Assembly (NCBI GenBank): GCA_004525885.1
Contig: SPBV01000025.1
Location: 1 to 13,149 of the forward strand
Length of the DNA stretch: 13,149 nt
Origin: Nitrosomonadales bacterium
Lineage (GTDB): Bacteria > Pseudomonadota > Gammaproteobacteria > Burkholderiales > Nitrosomonadaceae
Direction: 5' to 3'
In this document: positions 6,542 through 13,149 of the stretch, piece after piece
Numbering within the stretch: position 1 is the stretch's first letter
Layout: each line of letters opens with the position of its first letter
Notes under the pieces: generated by a model
Seen by the model: the letters and a program-made list of their open reading frames with translations, nothing else
Told to the model about the DNA's origin: nothing
Database searches by the model: none
Position numbers and translations under genes: made by a program

Positions 6542-9208
6542 TTGCCAGATATAGATACTAGTGACCCTCTATCCTTAGCTTCCTCGTTAACGTCACGCAA
6601 TGTGCTTAGTGGAACTAAAAATACAACGACACAATTTTCTGTAGTAGTTCCTACTCTCAACGAAGCAGATAACATTGATCCGTTATTAACCAGCCTCTTT
6701 GCGCTTGACCTGCCGCCTGACCATTTTGAAGTCATTTTTGCCGACGATGGCTCAAGCGATGGTACGCCGGACAAAGTGCGTGCATGGAAAGAGAAGGCAA
6801 ATGTAAGACTCGTAGAGCGTCGGGAAAAACCAGATCTGACTGCATCTATTTTAGCCGGTGTTGCAATAGCCCGCAGTAATGTCATCGTGGTAATGGACGC
6901 AGACCTGAGCCATCCGCCAGATCGACTAACCGCTGTAGTAGGGCCAGTTCTGAATGGTAGTCACGACATAGCTGTTGGGAGTCGTTATGTGCCGGGAGGT
7001 GGCACAGAAGGTTGGCCACTACATCGACAGTGGCTGTCACGTGTCGGGGGCTGGCTAGCACGCCCCATATGTGATGTTAACGATGCCACCTCTGGATTTT
7101 TTGCGGTTCGCAAGGATTTGATCGCAACAATTGCTGAACATGCGCGCGGATACAAGATCCTGCTCGAATTGCTGGTAGCTGGCCAGGGAAAGATTAGAGC
7201 AGTGGAAGTGCCGATCTGCTTTCGTGATCGAACAAGAGGCACTTCAAAACTGTCATTTTCCCATCAGTGGACTTATTTGCAACGATTGATCACCCTGGCA
7301 GGGGGTACGGTTACCGCCAGTACAGCAGGAAAGTTTGCTATGGTTGGGCTATGTGGCGTAATAGTTGATACGTTGCTGTTTCAAATACTGGTGGTATATG
7401 AAACCGGACTTGCTCAAGCACATATCGTAAGTTTTTTCGTTGCCGCAACGGTAAACTATTCACTCAATTCTAAATGGTCATTCCGAGAGCACCATGCAGG
7501 TTATCTAAGTTGGGATCAATTTAGTCGGTTTTTGATGATTGGTGTGTTTGCATTATTGCTGCGGGGTGGTGTACTAGCTTTACTAGTCTATGGCTGGCAT
7601 GTGCCAGCCGGACTAGCAATTTTTCCAGCAATTGCTGCAACGGCGGTTGTAAATTATCTAGGATCTGCTTTCTACGTTTTTCCGGTAACTAAAAATCCGC
7701 CAACTTTGGATATGCGCTGGCGCATCGCTTCGGTCGGAGTTGTAGCATTCACCTTACTGCTGCGTCTGATTTACCTAGGACAAGCGCAACTGATTCCAGA
7801 TGAAGCTTATTATTGGAATTATGCTCAACATATGGATTTGAGTTTTGTTGATCATCCACCAATGGTTGCATGGTTGATCTGGCTGGGCACCTCGATCTTT
7901 GGTGATAATGAGTTTGGGGTGCGTATCATGGCATTTATTTGTAGCCTAGTAACAATGGGTTACCTATATGCACTAACACTCAATCTATACGACAAATCAA
8001 CTGCAATGCGCACGATGCTACTGCTGTCTATACTTCCAATCAGCTTCGTTCATGGTATGTTGATGACCCCAGATGCGCCTTTGTTAGCCGCTTGGGCTGC
8101 TACGCTGTACTACATGGAACGGGCATTGATCGCTGGACGTAGTTCAGCCTGGCTTGGAATAGGCATTGCGTTTGGCTTGGGTATTCTGTCTAAATATACG
8201 CTTGGTCTCCTAGGGTTCACAGCTTTACTATTCATGATCCTGGATCCGACCTCACGCCGCTGGCTGCTCCGTCCGCATCCGTATCTTGCAGCGACGCTAG
8301 CATTGTTGCTGTTTTCACCTGTGATCATCTGGAACAATGAACACCAATGGGCTTCGTTTTTGTTCCAGATACAGCGGGCCGGAGGAATAGGTAATCAATT
8401 CTCAGTGCATCACTTACTTCTGTACATGATAATACTGTTGACCCCTGTGGGCTTCCTTGCCGCAGTATTAGCGTTGCTATCAAATGGCAATCACGACAGC
8501 GACCAGTACGCACGAAGGCGTCGCCTGTTTGTGTCGATATTTGCTGGTATGCCACTGGCAATATTTTTATTGCTCAGCCTGTTCGGTTCACCGAAGTTTC
8601 ATTGGACTACCCCGGTATGGCTTGCGCTGCTTCCTACAATGGCGTGGATGATAGGGCGGGCAGATGATCTGCGTAGTGTGGTAATTTACTTACGAGCAGC
8701 TTGGAAACCAACAATTATGGTTTCCATATTTGCCTACGCATTTGTACTACACTATGTAGTACTTGGAGTGCCCGGGGTTCCGTACCCTAGCTTTATGCGA
8801 CATTATTTCTGGCATGAGACAACTCGAGAAGTTGAACATATAGTAGAGGATGTTCGACGCCAGAGCGGGAAAGAACCCATTATTGTTGGCATGAGTAAGT
8901 GGTCGGTTGCGACTTCCTTGTCTTTCTACAACCATGGCGAGAATAGTATGGATATTCGCTCGCGCAATATGTTTGGTCAGCAGAGTGGCGCCATGTACGA
9001 TTTTTGGTCTCCACCGCAATTGCCCACGAACCGGCCGATTATTCTAGTAGGCATGAAACGTGATCATCTTAGGCATGATCAGCTAGGAAATGACCTTGCC
9101 ACTATGCTTGATCAACCTGGCCCGATAATGTATCGAGCTATCATACGGGACAACAAAAAGCTACGAGGATTGTATTACCGAATCGCACAGGGCTATATAG
9201 GAAAATGA
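6542..9208 (+). CDS. Triple-fusion lipid-linked-sugar glycosyltransferase: GT2 (DPM1/GtrB-like) + GtrA-like + PMT/ArnT-like
   Basis: The 888 residues contain three modules. Residues 31-255 are a DPM1/GtrB-like GT2: VVVPTLNE (34-41), DDGSSDGT (68-75), DADLSHPP (119-126) and RTRGTSKL (230-237), expected to load a sugar from a nucleotide donor onto polyprenyl phosphate. Residues 261-380 are a GtrA-like four-helix membrane domain (GKFAMVGLCGVIVD, ATVNYSLNSKWSF), a family proposed to move the lipid-linked sugar across the membrane. Residues 395-888 resemble PMT/ArnT-type (GT39/GT83) membrane transferases: PDEAYYW (419-425) with the acidic pair expected at the active site, VDHPP (436-440), MTPDAPL (508-514), SKYTLGLLG (550-558), KFHWTTPVWL (685-694), and a periplasmic tail of about 135 residues after the last helix. 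The TTG at 6542 is the first possible start after an in-frame stop; GTG at 6602 is an alternative, and neither has a good ribosome binding site. The sugar and acceptor are unknown. Confidence 0.88.
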   Translation: MPDIDTSDPLSLASSLTSRNVLSGTKNTTTQFSVVVPTLNEADNIDPLLTSLFALDLPPDHFEVIFADDGSSDGTPDKVRAWKEKANVRLVERREKPDLTASILAGVAIARSNVIVVMDADLSHPPDRLTAVVGPVLNGSHDIAVGSRYVPGGGTEGWPLHRQWLSRVGGWLARPICDVNDATSGFFAVRKDLIATIAEHARGYKILLELLVAGQGKIRAVEVPICFRDRTRGTSKLSFSHQWTYLQRLITLAGGTVTASTAGKFAMVGLCGVIVDTLLFQILVVYETGLAQAHIVSFFVAATVNYSLNSKWSFREHHAGYLSWDQFSRFLMIGVFALLLRGGVLALLVYGWHVPAGLAIFPAIAATAVVNYLGSAFYVFPVTKNPPTLDMRWRIASVGVVAFTLLLRLIYLGQAQLIPDEAYYWNYAQHMDLSFVDHPPMVAWLIWLGTSIFGDNEFGVRIMAFICSLVTMGYLYALTLNLYDKSTAMRTMLLLSILPISFVHGMLMTPDAPLLAAWAATLYYMERALIAGRSSAWLGIGIAFGLGILSKYTLGLLGFTALLFMILDPTSRRWLLRPHPYLAATLALLLFSPVIIWNNEHQWASFLFQIQRAGGIGNQFSVHHLLLYMIILLTPVGFLAAVLALLSNGNHDSDQYARRRRLFVSIFAGMPLAIFLLLSLFGSPKFHWTTPVWLALLPTMAWMIGRADDLRSVVIYLRAAWKPTIMVSIFAYAFVLHYVVLGVPGVPYPSFMRHYFWHETTREVEHIVEDVRRQSGKEPIIVGMSKWSVATSLSFYNHGENSMDIRSRNMFGQQSGAMYDFWSPPQLPTNRPIILVGMKRDHLRHDQLGNDLATMLDQPGPIMYRAIIRDNKKLRGLYYRIAQGYIGK

Positions 9209-9239
9209 GAAATATTTTGCTATGCCCTTTATACTTATA

Positions 9240-9265
9240 CTAATCCAGTTTCGTTCTGGAATTAG
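9240..9265. terminator. Candidate hairpin between convergent genes
   Basis: CTAATCCAG (9240-9248) pairs with CTGG-A-ATTAG (9256-9265) around the loop TTTCGTT, nine pairs with one bulged A. It lies 32 bases after the stop of the fusion gene, where a terminator is expected. No T-tract follows on either strand, so intrinsic termination is uncertain. Confidence 0.3.
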
Positions 9266-9463
9266 GGAGAAAAACAGTCCTAGAAAAAAGCACTATATTT
9301 AAACTTAGCTGGACGCTCCATTAGTAAAGTTTGCAAGACATTAGCTGATAACTAGATTTTTGCCTCTGTGCCTTCTAATATCTTCCTTTACCCTGATTTG
9401 CAATTCACTAGACTATATAGAATGTGATCGAGTGGTATGGCTCTGCGCTACCTTAGTCCACTC

Positions 9464-10486
9464 TCACGATCGAACTTTGATCCCGCGTAATTGCCCCAGG
9501 AAAAAAAACAGTGAACGTTGCAAATGCGAAGCATTAGGCAATATCCACACTTCGGAAACACGTTTGTCCTTTCGCAGCAAACCGCGCAGTAAGAGCCTGA
9601 TAGTTGCACTCAGGCTCCTAGTAGTGTGGGTCATATGAAGACAAAAAAGCTGGGGGGAATGTTCCGGCGTGAGCCAGTGAACGCCCCCGCCCTCTCGAAA
9701 CACATTATCTATCGCATCTAGAAAGTCTAATGGAAAATCTGTCAGCGGGCAATTGCCCGAAATTAGCATAACATTGCGTCGTGCTTTGGGGTAACGTGAA
9801 AAATAGGTGATACGGCCACGCCGTTTTAGTGTTTGATAACTTAAACCACGGCCAAATGATCCGCCACCCTTATGATAGATATAAGCACCGGGGTGCATAC
9901 CAATTCTCCAGCCTCTCTTGATAAGACGACGGCCCATGTCAACATCCTCATAATAACCGCGGCCGTATGCTGGGTCGAATCCGCACATTTCCTGGAAGAC
10001 ACTGCGCCGGATCAGAAATGCGTATCCACCAAGACGGTGAGTTAGAATGTAACCCCCTGGTTGGCAAGAATACTGGTTAAGATTAAACTTTTTATAGTAA
10101 TTTCCAGATGGAATGATGGCTGCAAGCTGTGGATCAACCGCCAAGGCTACACACAGCGGCGGCAAGAAATCTTCGTTTGCCACAGTGTCCGAATTGAGAA
10201 CCAGTACGTAGTCTGCGTCGGAGCGGCAAACTGCCTCGTTTACCGACTTGCCGAAACCCTGATTCTTCTTGGCATGATGGATACGTACGCATTTATACGG
10301 CAATTGATTGAGCATATCGCGCGTCTCAACGTCGGATGCGTCGTCTTGAATCAGAATGTGTTTTATTGATTGGCCAAGACAGGCAACAACAGAATTGATG
10401 CAGTTCTGCGTCGAAACTGGTGCATTATAGACGGGGATCACCACGTCGATGGATGGTAATTTCGATTGATACATCTGGCTCACCAT
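9464..10486 (-). CDS. Family 2 glycosyltransferase, rhamnosyltransferase (WbbL)-like, with C-terminal extension
   Basis: This cytoplasmic transferase probably adds a sugar, plausibly rhamnose, to a growing lipid-linked glycan. The protein has 340 residues. The GT-A domain occupies about 12-225: VVIPVYNAP (15-23), QDDAS (47-51), NQGFGKSVNEA (75-85), the metal-binding LNSDT (97-101), and GFDPAYGRGYYEDVDMGRRL (169-188) with the acidic EDVD, then YHKGGGSFG (204-212). These are hallmarks of the WbbL-like rhamnosyltransferase group; the substrate is inferred from the rml operon nearby. Residues about 235-340 are an extension I do not recognise (MLISGNCPLTDFP, GGGVHWLTP, VWILPNASH). The ATG at 10486 has AGGG only two bases upstream; the next codon, GTG at 10483, or the ATG at 10474 could be the true start. 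It is convergent with the fusion gene and 75 bases downstream of the FkbM gene. The sampled GC is clearly higher than in that neighbour. Confidence 0.9.
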   Translation of the reverse strand: MVSQMYQSKLPSIDVVIPVYNAPVSTQNCINSVVACLGQSIKHILIQDDASDVETRDMLNQLPYKCVRIHHAKKNQGFGKSVNEAVCRSDADYVLVLNSDTVANEDFLPPLCVALAVDPQLAAIIPSGNYYKKFNLNQYSCQPGGYILTHRLGGYAFLIRRSVFQEMCGFDPAYGRGYYEDVDMGRRLIKRGWRIGMHPGAYIYHKGGGSFGRGLSYQTLKRRGRITYFSRYPKARRNVMLISGNCPLTDFPLDFLDAIDNVFREGGGVHWLTPEHSPQLFCLHMTHTTRSLSATIRLLLRGLLRKDKRVSEVWILPNASHLQRSLFFFLGQLRGIKVRS

Positions 10487-10561
10487 GTCCCTAAGGAAGC
10501 AAGAATCAAGTTGATATTATACTGAGGGAATGTAAAAAATGAAATCAAGAAATGAAGTCGA

Positions 10562-11335
10562 TTAACTATTTCTTTCAAATATAAAACAGGTTTCACCCCA
10601 ATTTTTGGTTGATTTGGATTTTATTCTTAAACCCGCCTGTTCCATCAAATCTACAGCTTCTTCTTGCTCTTCAAGAGTTCCTAACTCGACGATAATAGAC
10701 TTTAGCTCTTTATTTTTAAGTATATTTTTAGCGCCCCTTAAAATAGAAAGTTCGATACCGTCGACGTCAATCTTGATGTAATTAGGACAGGGTAGCCCCC
10801 ACTTACTGCATAGATCGTCTAACGTTACACCGAACATGCCTTGAATATGGCTAGCTGGTCTTTTCATGGTGTTAAAATCTTCTTTTCCAAATTGGGAACG
10901 GTTTCCGCCCGCGATAAACTTAGGAATATATAGTTTGGAGAACCTACTAACTCCAGATATGGCGACGCCATAAGCCGTAATATTATTCTCAAGTTTATTT
11001 AAATATATATTACTGTTGAGTAGATAGTAATTAATGCATTGAGGCTCAAAGGCGTACACTTGGATTTTATTGCCAAATTTCTTGCTGGGATATAAAGAAT
11101 ATTGGCCAATATTTGCGCCTAAATCAAAAAAACACGAGTCGGGTTCAAAGCTATCAAGCCAATCCAATGTATCCGGTTCTTTAATAGAATAAGTTTTTGC
11201 TCGCTGAAGCGTCCGCAAATTATCCACGACTACACGTATGGACTGACCCCTAACATTTACTTTTGTATAGCCTCCTTTTAAACTATAAAGCGTTGCAATA
11301 GCTTCTGACAGAATATTCATAAGAAATGAACGCAT
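10562..11335 (-). CDS. FkbM-family SAM-dependent methyltransferase
   Basis: This is a predicted cytoplasmic O-methyltransferase; FkbM-type enzymes in polysaccharide loci commonly methylate sugar hydroxyls. It has 257 residues. The SAM-binding motif I FFDLGANIG is at 69-77, the acidic-loop YAFEPQ at 94-99, and the FkbM-characteristic YIKIDVDGIELSILRGA at 186-202. LKSIIVELGT (211-220) is the following strand. The ATG at 11335 is chosen; an ATG six codons in (11320) is also possible, and neither has a strong ribosome binding site. The gene is distinctly AT-rich: three 60-base lines counted by hand gave 32, 42 and 38% GC, against 57% in two lines of the adjacent GT2. This suggests a separate origin. 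It reads in the same direction as the GT2 downstream and may be co-transcribed with it. The target sugar is unknown. Confidence 0.9.
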   Translation of the reverse strand: MRSFLMNILSEAIATLYSLKGGYTKVNVRGQSIRVVVDNLRTLQRAKTYSIKEPDTLDWLDSFEPDSCFFDLGANIGQYSLYPSKKFGNKIQVYAFEPQCINYYLLNSNIYLNKLENNITAYGVAISGVSRFSKLYIPKFIAGGNRSQFGKEDFNTMKRPASHIQGMFGVTLDDLCSKWGLPCPNYIKIDVDGIELSILRGAKNILKNKELKSIIVELGTLEEQEEAVDLMEQAGLRIKSKSTKNWGETCFIFERNS

Positions 11336-11980
11336 ATTGGCAACCGTAAAATTGGTGGTAGCGGGGAAAGCAGATTAATCTAAGAGGATATCTGGTTTAT
11401 TGCTTTTTATCCAAACATTTTTGGCCAATGGTTGGCTGCTAAAATTTAATCCAAGTTTTGACTTACAATTCTCTTGGGAAATTGTTTCATAAGAGGGATT
11501 ATTTCACTAAGAATAGAAAATTGCTGAAACAAGAAATTGGTGTTTATAGTCAAGTTAAAAATCTACTGCTAATTCAGCATATTATAGTTTGTGATATATG
11601 GTTTTGGCTCTCACTTAAGCTTCGCTTTCAGGTGGTGCCCTACTCTGCGAATTCATCCCAAGGTAGCGGTAGTATTCCTACCATGCTAGTTTTAATCGCT
11701 ATGTAAAGTAACAATACAGATAGAATCCGATCTGGTACATACATTTAATCACGGCAAACCAAATAATCTTATGTTACTGATGCTCGACTAGGGTGCTCCT
11801 TTTCATGTCATTCCCCGCTATGCCGAGCCAAGAGCTATTCATAGATTTTCAGTGGTGATGTAATTTTAGACTTATAGTCCAAACTAGCAGCAAACAACAA
11901 ATTGGGTTAAGTAATAACATGCGATAATATCAACCCCGAAAATATAGATACCTTAATCTAACTATGGAAGAACTGGCTAC
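11336..11980. other. Gene-free region between divergent FkbM and desaturase genes
   Basis: I find no supportable gene in these 645 AT-rich bases. An 82-codon TTG-start ORF (11458-11706) has no ribosome binding site and no family resemblance, and I treat it as chance. A small hairpin, GGTAG-TATTC-CTACC, is at about 11666-11680. Promoters for both flanking genes must lie here, but no hexamer pair stood out. The stretch could be decayed coding DNA. Confidence 0.4.
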
Positions 11981-13036
11981 ATGATAGAGATTTCAAACAG
12001 CATACCAAAAGTCAATCAGGAGTTCCCATTCCGTGAAGCGCACAATCTTGTCCGTGACTTGATGACTCCGAATCCCCTGATCTACTGGCTAGATTTTCTT
12101 TTTCATATCTCACTGGGATGGGTTGCCTTTGTGATGCTCTTGCTTATACCGCTGTTCTCTGCTTGGCAATTTGTGGTATTTATTATTGCAGTGTTAGCTC
12201 ATTACCGCGCGGCAATCTTCATTCACGAGCTTGCGCATTTGAAAAAAGGTACATTCAAGATATTCCGTCTGGTATGGAACCTCACTAGTGGCATACCGCT
12301 ATTGATTCCGTCTTTTACCTATGACGGCGTGCATTATGACCACCATAAACCTGACGTCTATGGCACCAGCGAAGATGGTGAGTATATTCCTTTCGCGACA
12401 AATAATCCTATATTGATGGTTGGCTATGTACTATTTTCTATCTTTTTACCAATAATATTTCTCAGCCGTTATTTATTGCTTACACCAATATCTTATATGG
12501 TCCCACCGCTACGTAAATTTTGTTGGGAACGAGCGTCCTCACTTACCATAAACCCAACTTATAAGCGCCCGAAGGACTGTATCCGAAACGACAAATACTG
12601 GCAACTACAGGAATTCTCGACTTTTGTATTTGCTACAACAGTCATTACGTGCGTCATACTTGAGATTCTTCCGTTTAAGGTTCTGGTTCTCTGGTATTTA
12701 GTTGGTACGGCCATTTTTCTTCTGAACTCGTTACGTACGCTTTCCGCACATGCTTACCGTAATCCCGGAAATCGCAAGATGGGATTTATCGAGCAATATC
12801 TTGATTCAAACAACATACCCGGTAATTTATTTATTACTGCGTTATGGGCCCCCGTAGGTCTGCGTTACCATGCTACGCATCATCTTTTTATGAGCATGCC
12901 CTATCACAATCTTGGCAAGGCACAGCGCCGTTTGATGAGTGGTTTGAGCGATAATACACTTTACCAGAACACTATACGCAAAAGTATGTGGGACGCACTA
13001 CATAGCATCTGGAGTGAAGCATCAAAATCACATTGA
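11981..13036 (+). CDS. Membrane fatty acid desaturase family protein
   Basis: This is a predicted inner-membrane di-iron desaturase or hydroxylase acting on an acyl chain, with 351 residues. The three histidine boxes of the family are intact: HELAH at 82-86, HYDHH at 118-122, and HATHH at 297-301. An additional conserved-looking histidine is at 257 (TLSAHAYRN). Hydrophobic spans lie at about 43-80, 143-173 and 213-250, in the order expected for the fold. The ATG at 11981 is chosen: GGAAG lies ten bases upstream, a somewhat long spacing. It overlaps the stop of a six-codon mini-ORF (MEELAT, ATGA overlap) whose relevance is unclear. The gene stands alone, 645 bases from its divergent neighbour. 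It may act on membrane phospholipid acyl chains or on a lipid linked to the glycan; the substrate cannot be read from the sequence. Confidence 0.9.
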   Translation: MIEISNSIPKVNQEFPFREAHNLVRDLMTPNPLIYWLDFLFHISLGWVAFVMLLLIPLFSAWQFVVFIIAVLAHYRAAIFIHELAHLKKGTFKIFRLVWNLTSGIPLLIPSFTYDGVHYDHHKPDVYGTSEDGEYIPFATNNPILMVGYVLFSIFLPIIFLSRYLLLTPISYMVPPLRKFCWERASSLTINPTYKRPKDCIRNDKYWQLQEFSTFVFATTVITCVILEILPFKVLVLWYLVGTAIFLLNSLRTLSAHAYRNPGNRKMGFIEQYLDSNNIPGNLFITALWAPVGLRYHATHHLFMSMPYHNLGKAQRRLMSGLSDNTLYQNTIRKSMWDALHSIWSEASKSH

Positions 13037-13149
13037 CAAACTCCATGTACGTTCTCTGGCATCAACACGTTGGGTGGATAATACAGCCGATTTACTAGCA
13101 GCTGTGTATCGATAGAGCGCTCAGTCCGTAAGGTAAACAAGAAGCACAC
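13037..13149. other. Window end, no gene seen
   Basis: The last 113 bases after the desaturase stop contain no recognisable coding or RNA feature. A short ORF from the ATG at about 13047 ends after 17 codons. No terminator hairpin with a T-run is visible. Confidence 0.4.

Noticed and set aside
9360..9638. 92-codon plus-strand ORF over the 3' end of the minus-strand GT2
   Set aside because: It is mostly antisense to a well-supported glycosyltransferase and has no domain-like content.
11458..11706. 82-codon plus-strand ORF starting with TTG
   Set aside because: It has no ribosome binding site, no recognisable motif or family resemblance, and lies in AT-rich spacer; a length like this is expected by chance.
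6491..11829. 11-base direct repeat TATGCCGAGCC at 6491-6501 and 11819-11829
   Set aside because: In 13 kb several 11-base repeats are expected by chance; flanks do not match and no mobile element lies between them.
12961..13149. Minus-strand ORF running off the window end
   Set aside because: It is largely antisense to the desaturase 3' end and has no family features.
1..13149. CRISPR arrays, insertion sequences, toxin-antitoxin or phage-defence genes
   Set aside because: I looked for regularly spaced repeats, transposase motifs and terminal inverted repeats and saw none; all large genes fit polysaccharide or lipid metabolism.

Overview
The window is a surface-polysaccharide (O-antigen or exopolysaccharide) region from a Gram-negative bacterium. 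The best guess is a beta- or gammaproteobacterium of moderate GC. This rests on the rmlBDAC gene order, the fused AlgA/ManC-type enzyme, the CCA-encoding tRNA and the bacterial ArnT/PMT-like glycosyltransferase. Genus cannot be assigned from the sequence alone.

Layout. Bases 1-724 hold the 3' two thirds of a UDP-GlcNAc 2-epimerase gene (wecB-like), cut by the window edge. Next comes manC (828-2270), a GDP-mannose-forming bifunctional enzyme. A 530-base gap without a protein gene then carries a complete tRNA-Val(GAC) on the opposite strand. From 2801 to 6193 a tightly packed rmlBDAC operon makes dTDP-L-rhamnose, with overlapping or nearly touching genes throughout. After a 348-base gap containing a perfect hairpin, an 888-residue protein (6542-9208) fuses three modules: a DPM1/GtrB-like family 2 glycosyltransferase, a GtrA-like membrane domain, and a PMT/ArnT-like membrane glycosyltransferase. 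On the minus strand follow a rhamnosyltransferase-like GT2 (9464-10486) and an FkbM-type methyltransferase (10562-11335). After a 645-base gene-free stretch, a membrane fatty acid desaturase (11981-13036) reads on the plus strand.

How the parts fit. Three nucleotide-sugar routes are represented: UDP-ManNAc (wecB), GDP-mannose (manC) and dTDP-L-rhamnose (rml). The minus-strand GT2 is a plausible user of one of them on the cytoplasmic side. The FkbM methyltransferase could O-methylate a sugar of the glycan. The triple fusion looks like a single-chain version of the three-component GtrA/GtrB/Gtr-type modification systems: charge a polyprenyl phosphate with a sugar, move it across the membrane, and transfer the sugar to an acceptor on the periplasmic face. 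No Wzx flippase, Wzy polymerase or priming transferase is visible, so the cluster probably extends beyond the window. The triple fusion is the most interesting object here. The desaturase and the tRNA placed inside the cluster are secondary points of interest.
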